Shown here: positions 17,109 to 24,572 of the stretch, piece by piece
Layout of the letters: every line of letters starts with the position of its first letter
How positions within the stretch are numbered: the first letter of the stretch is position 1
NCBI GenBank assembly: GCA_031272965.1
Contig: JAISSS010000070.1
Span: forward strand, 1-32,140
Direction: 5' to 3'
Source: Bacteroidales bacterium
GTDB taxonomy: Bacteria > Bacteroidota > Bacteroidia > Bacteroidales > Prolixibacteraceae
Length of the DNA: 32,140 nucleotides
Notes under the pieces: generated by a model
Told to the model about the DNA's origin: nothing
The model's database searches: none
Seen by the model: the letters and a program-made list of their open reading frames with translations, nothing else
Made by a program: the position numbers and the translations under genes

Positions 17109-17904
17109 CGTTGTCCTCCTTTCCTGTTACAGTGATTTTGCTGATTAATTTCAGGGCGTCGCCATTATAGTCGAACTGATAGAATCCGTCGCTGCCGATG
17201 ACGAGCAGTATGCCATTGATGGGGATTACGTCGTAGGTCTGGATATTGCTGACCGCATCATCTTTAAATGAGAGGTCGTCCACCCATACGGGGTCGTCAG
17301 GGGTCGTGATGTCATAGACCTTCAGTCCGTTATCACAGACGAAGAGTTTTGAGCCGTCGATGCCCAGCCCGCGCGGGGAGTTCAGGTTTAGCTGTCGGAT
17401 TTCTCGCGGGCTGCGCGGGTCGGAGATGTCGTAAACTATCATGATATTTGCCTGCGTTCCGCACCATTTGCTTGTGCTGTTGAGAGTTACGTAGGCATAA
17501 TTTCCGGCGGCGACTACGGGGTCGCAGCTGGTGATATGCGACACCATTGCCAGCCGAGTAGGGAACAGCGGTCGCTTGACGTCAAAGATGTACATGCCGT
17601 TGCGCGAGCCGATAAACAGTAGCGTATCAACGGGGAATATGGTCTCTATGCCCTGCTCGAGGATGAGGTCTTTCCCCTGTAAATATACCGGCTTTTCGGG
17701 GATGTGGATGTCGAAGGTCTTCAACGTCAGTTGGTCAACCACATAGAGGCAGGAATCTTTGATGGCGAAACGCGCCATGGAGCCGCCTTTGCCGGCGCCG
17801 CCGCCATCGCCCAGCCCGCCTGCCGAATCATAGCTTGCAGTGGTGGAACACGCCGCTGCAATTGCGGCGAGGACATAAAAAAGATATATTAATGACTTCT
17901 TCAT
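17089..17904 (-). CDS. LVIVD-repeat lipoprotein (C-terminal half of the usual protein)
   Basis: The 271-residue lipoprotein has a signal peptide with a lipobox ending AAIAAAC (Cys19), then a Gly-rich linker (SAGGLGDGGGAGKGG) and beta-propeller-like repeats of the LVIVD family: SCLYVVDQLTLKTFDI, LFIGSRNGMYIFDV, ANIMIVYDISDP, LFVCDNGLKVYDI. The repeats form a surface or periplasmic beta-propeller of unknown ligand. In LVIVD lipoproteins as I know them this Gly-rich linker followed by GGSMARF lies in the middle of one longer chain, so this gene looks like the C-terminal half carried on its own signal peptide, with the N-terminal half encoded just upstream. The C-terminal tail is very acidic (KEDNDEEQDN). 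It overlaps the next gene by 20 bases. Confidence 0.8.
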   Translation of the reverse strand: MKKSLIYLFYVLAAIAAACSTTASYDSAGGLGDGGGAGKGGSMARFAIKDSCLYVVDQLTLKTFDIHIPEKPVYLQGKDLILEQGIETIFPVDTLLFIGSRNGMYIFDVKRPLFPTRLAMVSHITSCDPVVAAGNYAYVTLNSTSKWCGTQANIMIVYDISDPRSPREIRQLNLNSPRGLGIDGSKLFVCDNGLKVYDITTPDDPVWVDDLSFKDDAVSNIQTYDVIPINGILLVIGSDGFYQFDYNGDALKLISKITVTGKEDNDEEQDN

Positions 17905-17916
17905 GATATGCCAGTT

Positions 17917-18447
17917 CTAATTTGTTTGCCGCCAGCCCACCAGTACCAGGTCCGGGGCGAGCTCGCTGTCATTACGGTACGAATAATAGCCTTCGGGTGG
18001 GGTCGGTGCAGGCAATACTTCTTTAATGCGCTCGGTAACTTGCCGTGTTGACAGGTTGAACGCCACAATGTCAACAGCATTATCCAGATACAGGATGCCG
18101 TCTTTCACGGCCATATCCATACATCCTGGGGCGGTGATAAACCCCTCATTAACGGGGTTCTTCGGTTCCGAATTGTTGATTACGTGAACGCCTTTATACT
18201 GCTCGTTGATAAATATATACGGGTTGTAGAAGTATATCTTGCCGGTGGTATGCAATGGCGTCGGCGCGATATATTTTACTGACTGTTCCAGCTCGGCGCG
18301 TGTCATATATACGGGGGCATACACGGGCGCCTCCTCACTGTTGACCACGTCAGAGGCGGTCAGCACAATCATCATGGCAACGGTCAGGCCTGCAGAAATG
18401 CCTCGCCTCACTGTCGCCGCAAACTTTGTCTCTGGATACTGTTTCAT
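17917..18447 (-). CDS. LVIVD-repeat exported protein (N-terminal half of the usual protein)
   Basis: The 176-residue protein has an N-terminal basic/hydrophobic signal (AGLTVAMMIVLTASD); the position where a lipobox cysteine would sit is Asp, so it is probably not lipidated. The rest (YMTRAELEQSVKYIAP, TGKIYFYNPYIFINEQYKGVHVINN, DMAVKDGILYLDNAVDIVAFNL) matches the N-terminal repeats of LVIVD lipoproteins. It stops after LVLVGWRQTN, where the family chain usually continues into a Gly-rich linker; the remaining repeats are encoded 12 bases downstream. It may fold with that product as a two-piece propeller. A TACTTTTG motif overlaps the start region, but the tight spacing to the PEGA gene (27 bases) argues for read-through. 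Confidence 0.75.
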   Translation of the reverse strand: MKQYPETKFAATVRRGISAGLTVAMMIVLTASDVVNSEEAPVYAPVYMTRAELEQSVKYIAPTPLHTTGKIYFYNPYIFINEQYKGVHVINNSEPKNPVNEGFITAPGCMDMAVKDGILYLDNAVDIVAFNLSTRQVTERIKEVLPAPTPPEGYYSYRNDSELAPDLVLVGWRQTN

Positions 18448-18474
18448 GATACAAAAGTAATAATAATTTTCGGG

Positions 18475-20202
18475 TTATTTGGAACTCGCGTCAAATGACA
18501 GCGTAAATACCATCTTGTTTTGCTTGAGCGAATAGCTGTCGGGGTTATCCGACAGGTCGGGTATGCCCTTGCTGAAGGTGATGCTTAACTGAATCCCTTT
18601 GATATTTAAGCCGCCGCCATATTCGGTGGCGTAGTTAAAGCGCTTGTATTTCTGGGTCAGTCCCGCATCGACATACGACCACCAGTCGGTGTTGTACATA
18701 TTTTCCTTATCATAGCGTTCTTCAGAATCCTTTGTTTCAAAGTAGTCTTTTCGGGCGCTGAATCCGTAATCCAGTCCCAATCCGCCGAAAGCGAATATGC
18801 AGAAGTTACGGGCCAGCTGTATGCGGTATTCCAGATGCAGCGGCACATATACGGTATGGTCGATAAAGCGCGTAAAGGAATCGTCATCGTAGGTATGTCC
18901 TTTCCAATAGGCGTTCCAATAGAGGCCGGAATTGAGGCATACGCCCCAGAACAGGTGCGGTTCTACGCGCAACCCCAGCTGGATGCCGGGCAATATCTTG
19001 TCGGGCGATTCGCCGTCAACCCAAAAGCCGTATTTGTCGGCGGGATTGCCGGGCCATTCCTCAATCCACCGCTTGTATGTGAAGCCCATGCCTATTCCGA
19101 TAGGGCTGACCTTCATCTCGTTAGGATGCCAGCCCGTGCTGTATTCGGCTTTTGGTTTGGGAATTTTCACTATAAACGACGAGTTTGATGCGCTGACAGT
19201 AATAGCTTTTTCGACAGTTTGTCCCCCCGATGTAACCCGAAGCAGGTGGGTGCCGTAGGCTATCTCGCCGGCAAAGGGGGTGTCGCCAATATATTCGCCG
19301 TCAAGCTCTATGCGGGCGCCATGTATATTGGCTTCAATATCAACGAGTTTCTTCTTGCTGACATTGAGTTTGAAGGTGCTCTCATTGACGTCGGCAAAGT
19401 TCTTTTCAAGGGCGTCGCTTTCGGTATCCGACCGTGCTTCTATCTTATGATATTCAAGGGACAACTCAATATTCACGGGGGTTATACCGACCTTCTCCCC
19501 GTCAACATACAGGGTGGCGCCGGTAGGAACGCTCGTGAAGGTGAATGTTTTTGAGGAAATCATTACGAAGCTGATACTGCGGGCGCTCGCTTCGGTAATC
19601 TCAATGGTCTTTTCCCGTATTTCTTTGTCCAATTCGGCGCGTACCTTATGCTCTCCGTATGGCACTTTGAGGACACTCAGCCCGCTGTCGGAGGTCTTCC
19701 CCTTATAATCGCTGTCTAAATAGATTGCGGCTCCTGCGGGACGGCTAATAAACGTCAGGTCTGCGGTTTCTCCGTTGGTGAGGCGTATTTCATAAGTCTT
19801 TCCGCCTTCAAGGCGGAGGGCAACCTTATTGGATTTGCCAAATGAGGGATGCGAAATCACCAAATCGGTTTCCTTGCCGGTAATATGCACCCACATCTCG
19901 CCGGCCAGCGGCTTCTTTTCGACTATCTGAATGGCGGCGTCAGTATGGAATTCCAGCTTCTCGATATCTGTTTTACTGATTTTTTCGATTCGGATTTTCA
20001 GCAGAGCACAGAGGATTCCGTTGTCGTCATATTTCTTGCCGGTTATCAGTGCGGTGAGGTCGCCCATATCCAATGCGCCGTTATTGGCGGTTTCGGCCTC
20101 GTCTTTACTGATTTGGCGGAACGATTTTTCATCTATCACTAATTGAGCATATGTGCATATTGTAATAAATATCAACAGCAGTGTCAACAACGGTTTTTTC
20201 AT
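18475..20202 (-). CDS. PEGA-domain protein with C-terminal outer-membrane barrel
   Basis: The 575-residue protein has a signal peptide (1-19, cleavage near TYA-Q), an N-terminal domain of about 120 residues, and three PEGA-like beta modules at roughly 147-213, 219-280 and 286-348. Each has the pattern of hydrophobic strand, P-x-GA-x-(I/L)-Y-(L/V)-D-G, then a turn and a second strand. The last 210 residues (SPIGIGMGFTYKRW to the end) are strand-rich with a closing MVFTLSFDASS and look like an outer-membrane barrel. PEGA modules are often found in surface-layer or cell-wall-associated proteins, so this may tether a periplasmic partner to the outer membrane. It begins 6 bases after the LPP20-like gene. 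No enzymatic motif is seen. Confidence 0.8.
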   Translation of the reverse strand: MKKPLLTLLLIFITICTYAQLVIDEKSFRQISKDEAETANNGALDMGDLTALITGKKYDDNGILCALLKIRIEKISKTDIEKLEFHTDAAIQIVEKKPLAGEMWVHITGKETDLVISHPSFGKSNKVALRLEGGKTYEIRLTNGETADLTFISRPAGAAIYLDSDYKGKTSDSGLSVLKVPYGEHKVRAELDKEIREKTIEITEASARSISFVMISSKTFTFTSVPTGATLYVDGEKVGITPVNIELSLEYHKIEARSDTESDALEKNFADVNESTFKLNVSKKKLVDIEANIHGARIELDGEYIGDTPFAGEIAYGTHLLRVTSGGQTVEKAITVSASNSSFIVKIPKPKAEYSTGWHPNEMKVSPIGIGMGFTYKRWIEEWPGNPADKYGFWVDGESPDKILPGIQLGLRVEPHLFWGVCLNSGLYWNAYWKGHTYDDDSFTRFIDHTVYVPLHLEYRIQLARNFCIFAFGGLGLDYGFSARKDYFETKDSEERYDKENMYNTDWWSYVDAGLTQKYKRFNYATEYGGGLNIKGIQLSITFSKGIPDLSDNPDSYSLKQNKMVFTLSFDASSK

Positions 20203-20208
20203 GGTATA

Positions 20209-22068
20209 TTATTCTGATTTTATCGTCTGATTCAGGAAGCTGAACGCGGTAAAGTCGGGGTTCTTATCCCGTTGCCATACCCGCACTTTGATGAGGGGCT
20301 GTTCGTGGCGCAGGTCAACGGCCAGCGTCAGGAATCCGGTGTCGCCATAGTTATTGGAATAATAATCCTGCTTGATTTGGATGGCATAGAGGCCGTCGAA
20401 GTCGCCGGTAGCTTTGACCACCTGATTCTCGTCGAAGCGCAGGTTTATATATTCCTTGCTGGCAAAGCTGGCCCGCAGTTTCTCGATGAACTGTTCTTTG
20501 GGCATTTTGTTATACCGCACTTCCTCGTCAGTGTAGTTCTGCAATCCGGTGTCGGTGGTTTTGGTGCGGGTGATGACCGTTCCGGTGATAATCAGGGCAT
20601 CGTCAGAAAAGATGCTCTCTAAATAGTCGATGCGCTTGAGGGCGTATGCCGTCTGATAGTCTTCGAGGAAATTGACGATGGTCATCCGCTCTTCCAGACT
20701 CCACTTTTTGTTGATGGTCAGGATGTCTTCTTCCGCGCGTTTTGTCAGGGTGAAGGCCAGCGATTCTATTTTTTTGTCGGCATTAAAGCGGAAAGTAACG
20801 TCTTCTACGAACCCGCGATTGCCGGAGAAGCGGAACTGCATGGGGATGCTGCGGCACAGTACCATATCTCCGCAGTCAACAAAGCGGTATTGTGGCGTCT
20901 GAATGATGGATGCGTTGCCGTTATGCACCAGCTCGTTGAACATTTTGTAGCCTTCGTCGGTAAACAGCCCGCTGACGGTCTCGTATTTTTTCGTGCGGAT
21001 AGCCTTCTCAATGGCTGCCATAATTCCGGTATAGTCAGGGGTGGATTCGACAGGGGTGAATGCCACCTCATTTTTTTCTATCGTGCTGACCTGCGCCTGT
21101 ACGAGCGATGGTTCCTTTGGATCCTTGCCCTGCTTGAGGCGCTTGTCAAGCGGAACCGACAGCACGGCAGTAGCCGGAGTCGTGGGCGCGAGCATTTGCA
21201 TAACCAGATACAGTTCCGGGTCGAGGTTTTTGGCCTGATTAGTGAACAGTGTTTCACAACGGAAACGTATTTCTTTTGAAGGCAGCGCCTCAAAGTCGGC
21301 CACAGCCCGTCCGTCTTTCACTGTTGACGGCCCCACATAGCGCATGTTGTTGTGATAGCTGTAGTCGAGGTTAGCAACCATGGCGTCCTTATAGAGCACA
21401 TCCATACTCACCTGATAGCGGTTCAGCGGGTCACCGGTCTCTTCGACGTGGACAACCGACACTTTTAGATTCTTTAATATTTCGTTAATTTTACTGTCAA
21501 GCCACAGCTTCGCATCAACGGACTGCCCGTTGTCTTCCACGTTCAGGCGGTCCGGATACGGGTATGAGTGCAGCAGAATCAGCCCCCAGTTATAGTAGCG
21601 CATGGCGTCCCCGATTTGCATATCTGCCTCTTTTTTACGGCCGAAGTCAATGTAGTTCAGTATTTTGCTGCGGCGGGTCTCAAAGATTGCCGCCACATCG
21701 GCCTTGCTCATCGCCCGCAGTACGCGAAATTCGGGCTTCTCGTCGAGGATATACTGCTCCACATTCGGTAACGTGGCCACAGAATAGGTCTGCATGCTGA
21801 TGCTGAAATCTTCCTTGACACCGGCCTCTGTTTCACGGACGACATAATCGCCTGTACTCTTTACTGATACGGTAATCTGGCTGATTAATGCCTCCAATGC
21901 GTGTTTATCGGCCGCATCGAGCGTCGCGCCGGAGCCCTCGCCATACAGATAATCGGCAGATTCCTTTATCCGCTTTGCCCGCTCTTTGAGGCTTTGGCCT
22001 GATACGCCCCCGACTGTGGCGACTATCACAAGCGCTGTAATCACCGTCCTGCTGAAAATGTTGGTCAT
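20209..22068 (-). CDS. LPP20-like exported protein, first gene of the envelope operon
   Basis: The 619-residue protein has an N-terminal signal (TVITALVIVATVGGVSG-Q) without a lipobox cysteine. Residues about 26-120 (KERAKRIKESADYLYGEG...ALEALISQITVSVKS) resemble the LPP20/FlgT-N type domain found in exported proteins. The middle is an unassigned beta-rich region. The last 190 residues, beginning near LTINKKWSLEERMTIVNFLEDYQ, look like an NTF2/SnoaL-type cone (YALKRIDYLESIFSDDALIITG). No catalytic residues are recognisable. It heads a six-gene run with a promoter-like element upstream and is followed after 6 bases by the PEGA/barrel gene. It is probably periplasmic and may be a scaffold or assembly factor, which is inference. 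Confidence 0.7.
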   Translation of the reverse strand: MTNIFSRTVITALVIVATVGGVSGQSLKERAKRIKESADYLYGEGSGATLDAADKHALEALISQITVSVKSTGDYVVRETEAGVKEDFSISMQTYSVATLPNVEQYILDEKPEFRVLRAMSKADVAAIFETRRSKILNYIDFGRKKEADMQIGDAMRYYNWGLILLHSYPYPDRLNVEDNGQSVDAKLWLDSKINEILKNLKVSVVHVEETGDPLNRYQVSMDVLYKDAMVANLDYSYHNNMRYVGPSTVKDGRAVADFEALPSKEIRFRCETLFTNQAKNLDPELYLVMQMLAPTTPATAVLSVPLDKRLKQGKDPKEPSLVQAQVSTIEKNEVAFTPVESTPDYTGIMAAIEKAIRTKKYETVSGLFTDEGYKMFNELVHNGNASIIQTPQYRFVDCGDMVLCRSIPMQFRFSGNRGFVEDVTFRFNADKKIESLAFTLTKRAEEDILTINKKWSLEERMTIVNFLEDYQTAYALKRIDYLESIFSDDALIITGTVITRTKTTDTGLQNYTDEEVRYNKMPKEQFIEKLRASFASKEYINLRFDENQVVKATGDFDGLYAIQIKQDYYSNNYGDTGFLTLAVDLRHEQPLIKVRVWQRDKNPDFTAFSFLNQTIKSE

Positions 22069-22088
22069 AATTTATACAAATTTTAGTG

Positions 22089-22097
22089 GCAAATATA
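22089..22097 (-). promoter_or_regulatory. Promoter -7 element of the envelope operon
   Basis: On the minus strand TATATTTGC (22097-22089) matches TAnnTTTGC, 20 bases before the LPP20-like ATG. It is the only good candidate upstream of the six-gene run. No -33 TTG is clear. Confidence 0.55.
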
Positions 22098-22147
22098 GGT
22101 GATTTTTTTTATACTGCATACATGCAGATGAAAATTCCTCTTAAAAG

Positions 22148-22184
22148 CAAAAAAAATAAAAAAGGCAGCTCCGAAAAGCTGCCT
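22148..22184 (-). terminator. Rho-independent terminator after frr
   Basis: On the minus strand AGGCAGCT (22184-22177) pairs with AGCTGCCT (22170-22163) around a six-base loop, giving a perfect 8-bp GC-rich stem. It is followed by a long T-rich tract (22163-22148). It separates frr from the envelope operon. Confidence 0.85.
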
Positions 22185-22238
22185 CAAGCCATGAAAACAA
22201 TTAAACAATGTTTAGAAAACAGAAAATCCTAATATCTT

Positions 22239-22802
22239 TTATATGGTAAATATTTCGCGGTTTTTCTTTTCGAGCATCGCATCAATCTCTTTGATAAACT
22301 GGTCGGTAAATTTCTGGACGTCTTCTTCGGCATCCTTTTCGATATCTTCGCCGAGTCCTGATTTCACTAATTTTTTCAGCGAATCGTTGGCGTCCTTCCT
22401 CGCCATGCGGATTGATACTCTGGCCTGTTCGCCGAGCTGGGCTACCTGTTTTGACAGTGAGCGGCGGCGTTCTTCGGTCAGCGGGGGCACATTGATGCGG
22501 ATAACCTCGCCATTATTGTCAGGATTGAATCCCAGATTGGCTGTCAGAATAGCCTTCTCGATGGGGGCTATCATGTTCTTCTCCCACGGCTGCACGGCAA
22601 TCGTCCGCGCATCGGGGGTATTAAGGTTTGCCACTTGCGCCAGCGGCGTCATCGTCCCGTAATACGGCACCAACACGCCATCCAGCATGCTGGTAACGGC
22701 CTTGCCTGCCCGTACATGAAGCAACTCTTTCTCCAAATGCTGCTTCGCCGACTGCATCTTCTCCTTGCAAAGGTCTGTTACAAATAGTACTTCTTCCTCC
22801 AT
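22239..22802 (-). CDS. frr: Ribosome recycling factor
   Basis: RRF works with EF-G to split the post-termination ribosome. The 187-residue length is standard (E. coli 185). Recognisable segments are LLHVRAGKA near residues 27-35, VPYYGTMTPLAQVANLNTPDARTIAVQPW (about 45-73), NNGEVIRINVPPLTEERRRSL and the C-terminal helix LKKLVKSGLGEDIEKDAEEDVQKFTDQFI. The start gives MEEEVLFVTDLCKEKM, in line with the family. pyrH lies 89 bases upstream, the common frr neighbour, but frr also has its own promoter in that gap. A strong terminator follows. Confidence 0.97.
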   Translation of the reverse strand: MEEEVLFVTDLCKEKMQSAKQHLEKELLHVRAGKAVTSMLDGVLVPYYGTMTPLAQVANLNTPDARTIAVQPWEKNMIAPIEKAILTANLGFNPDNNGEVIRINVPPLTEERRRSLSKQVAQLGEQARVSIRMARKDANDSLKKLVKSGLGEDIEKDAEEDVQKFTDQFIKEIDAMLEKKNREIFTI

Positions 22803-22820
22803 TCGATTCTATTTTAGAAA

Positions 22821-22851
22821 CAAAAGTATAAGTTTTTTTCTTTCTTAGCAA
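22821..22851 (-). promoter_or_regulatory. Promoter of frr within the pyrH-frr gap
   Basis: On the minus strand TACTTTTG (22828-22821) fits the -7 element and a TTG (22851-22849) lies 20 bases upstream. This gives frr a start site independent of pyrH, about 18 bases before its ATG. Confidence 0.6.
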
Positions 22852-22891
22852 CAAATACTTGAAAAATTTTCACGATTAATTAATATAGCCC

Positions 22892-23602
22892 TTAATTATG
22901 AACGACAGTCCCTGTCTTCTCGCCGGAAAGCACCCGCTTTAAATTGCCGGGCACGTCCATGTTGAACACGATTATCGGCAAGTTGTTCTCCTTACACATG
23001 GCGGTGGCAGTGAGGTCCATCACTTTGAGGCCGCGTCTGTAAACTTCATCGAAAGAGATTTCGTCGAACTTCACAGCGTCAGGCACTTTTTCGGGGTCGG
23101 CGGTATAGACGCCATCCACACGGGTGCCTTTAAGCATCACGTCGGCTCTTATCTCTATGCCCCGCAATGCCGAGCCTGTGTCGGTGGTGAAGAACGGGTT
23201 GCCTGTGCCGCCTGCCATGATGCACACCATGCCCTGCTCAAGTGCCGCGACGACTTTCTCTACCGCATAGTATTCGCCGACGGGTTCCATACGTATTGCA
23301 GTGAACACTTTGGCGGCTACCCCCGCGGCATTGAGTGCTGACGCTAATGCCAGGCTATTGATAACTGTGGCCAGCATCCCCATCTGGTCGCCTTTTATCC
23401 TGTCGAAGCCTTTGGCGGCGCCGCTAAGCCCGCGGAAGATGTTGCCCCCGCCGATGACGATACCTGTCTGTATCCCCATCGCGGCGACCTCGCCTATTTG
23501 TCGGGCATATTCGGCCAGCCGCTGACTGTCGATGCCATACGACTGGGTTCCCATCAGCGATTCGCCGCTCAGTTTCAGCAGTATCCGTTTATATTCAGTC
23601 AT
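22892..23602 (-). CDS. pyrH: Uridylate (UMP) kinase
   Basis: PyrH phosphorylates UMP to UDP in pyrimidine nucleotide synthesis and acts as a hexamer regulated by UTP and GTP. The 236-residue protein has the amino-acid-kinase fold: RILLKLSGESLMG (about 5-17), GIVIGGGNIFRG (about 47-58), the DQMGMLATVINSLAL helix, AGGTGNPFFTTDTGSALR (about 135-152) and KGTRVDGVYTADPEK. The family length is about 235-245. The start MTEYKRILLKLSGES is the usual one. It begins 18 bases after the stop of the EEP-family gene, so it may share that transcript. Confidence 0.97.
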   Translation of the reverse strand: MTEYKRILLKLSGESLMGTQSYGIDSQRLAEYARQIGEVAAMGIQTGIVIGGGNIFRGLSGAAKGFDRIKGDQMGMLATVINSLALASALNAAGVAAKVFTAIRMEPVGEYYAVEKVVAALEQGMVCIMAGGTGNPFFTTDTGSALRGIEIRADVMLKGTRVDGVYTADPEKVPDAVKFDEISFDEVYRRGLKVMDLTATAMCKENNLPIIVFNMDVPGNLKRVLSGEKTGTVVHN

Positions 23603-23620
23603 AGTAAACTGTTTAGCATA

Positions 23621-24463
23621 TTAAAATTCTATATCAACCACAACAGGCTGGTGGTCAGAGGGATACCTGCGGTTTTTGGAATCTGTCAATACCCCGTATT
23701 TCAGCGCTGTAATCTGTTTGCTGAGAAACACATAATCAATACGGGTTTTCAGCGGGGCGTTAAAGTCCCATCCGTTGAAAGTTCCTTCCGGGCCGTATGG
23801 CGGGGCTACCGATATTTCCCGGGCGTCGTTCAACAGCCCTTTCATCGTATGTATCTGTTCCGAATCGGGGGTTGAGTTAAAGTCGCCGGTGCAGATTACG
23901 ACATTATCGCCTGCAATTTCGCGGATTTTTTGCACCATAAGTTTCCCCGATTCCCGCCGTGCCACGACGCCTTGATGGTCGAAATGGACATTGAAAAAGA
24001 AGAATGTTTTTCGCGATTGCAGGTCTTTAAATTTGCCCCATGAACAGATGCGGTTGCAGCAGGTAGCGTCCCATCCTTTTCCGGGGGTTTCGGGGGTTTC
24101 GCGCAGCCAGAAGTCGCCGGAATCCAGCAATTGGAACCGCGCAGGCTTGTAGAATATGGCCGAATGTTCGCCCTTGTTCTTGCCGTCGTCGCGTCCGCCC
24201 CCTATGTAGCGGTATTCGGACATCTCACAGAGGTCGCTGATTTGTTCGGGCAGCCCTTCCTGGGTTCCGAAGATTTCAAAATCGTGGAAGCGTATCAGCG
24301 CTTTCACTTCTTCTTTCCGGTTGGGCCAGGCGTTCTCGCCGTCGCCGGTCGTGTTAAGCCGCAGATTGTATGTTGCAACCCGTATATCCGCCTTCTTTGA
24401 CGATACTGCCGCCACACCCAACAGGCACAGCCCTAAAATACTAATGCTCTTCTTTACGTTCAT
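23621..24463 (-). CDS. Exported endonuclease/exonuclease/phosphatase (EEP) family protein
   Basis: The 280-residue protein has an N-terminal signal (SISILGLCLLGVAAVSS) and then the EEP (DNase I-like) fold with its metal-site motifs in order: RVATYNLRL, EIFGTQEGL (catalytic Glu), FNVHFDHQG, VICTGDFNSTPDSEQ (Asp/Asn) and YPSDHQPVVVDIEF (Asp-His at the C terminus). Members hydrolyse phosphodiesters of nucleic acids, lipids or inositol phosphates; in Bacteroidales exported members of this type are common, but the substrate is not readable. I used the ATG at 24463; the upstream TTG adds only two residues. It is the first gene before pyrH, with a good promoter upstream. Confidence 0.85.
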   Translation of the reverse strand: MNVKKSISILGLCLLGVAAVSSKKADIRVATYNLRLNTTGDGENAWPNRKEEVKALIRFHDFEIFGTQEGLPEQISDLCEMSEYRYIGGGRDDGKNKGEHSAIFYKPARFQLLDSGDFWLRETPETPGKGWDATCCNRICSWGKFKDLQSRKTFFFFNVHFDHQGVVARRESGKLMVQKIREIAGDNVVICTGDFNSTPDSEQIHTMKGLLNDAREISVAPPYGPEGTFNGWDFNAPLKTRIDYVFLSKQITALKYGVLTDSKNRRYPSDHQPVVVDIEF

Positions 24464-24512
24464 AACCAATCTGTTTTTGCAGGGAAGGAGGCTTGCGCTG
24501 TCCTTTTCCGCC

Positions 24513-24547
24513 GCAAATATAATACTTTTTTATATTGCCCCGCCAAA
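24513..24547 (-). promoter_or_regulatory. Promoter of the EEP-family gene
   Basis: On the minus strand TATATTTGC (24521-24513) matches the -7 consensus, and TTTG (24547-24544) lies 22 bases upstream as a plausible -33 element. The leader before the ATG at 24463 would be about 45 bases. Confidence 0.6.
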
Positions 24548-24572
24548 GGGGATGATAATTTTTCGCAGAGTC

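Noticed and set aside
18452-18459. A TACTTTTG -7 element immediately before the first LVIVD gene as an internal promoter.
   Set aside because: The implied transcript start falls on the start codon itself and no -33 TTG is present. With a 27-base gap to the PEGA gene, read-through is more likely, though leaderless transcription cannot be excluded.
24538-24560. CCCC/GGGG hairpin after the rhamnosidase gene as a terminator.
   Set aside because: The stem is only four base pairs and no clean T-tract follows on the minus strand.
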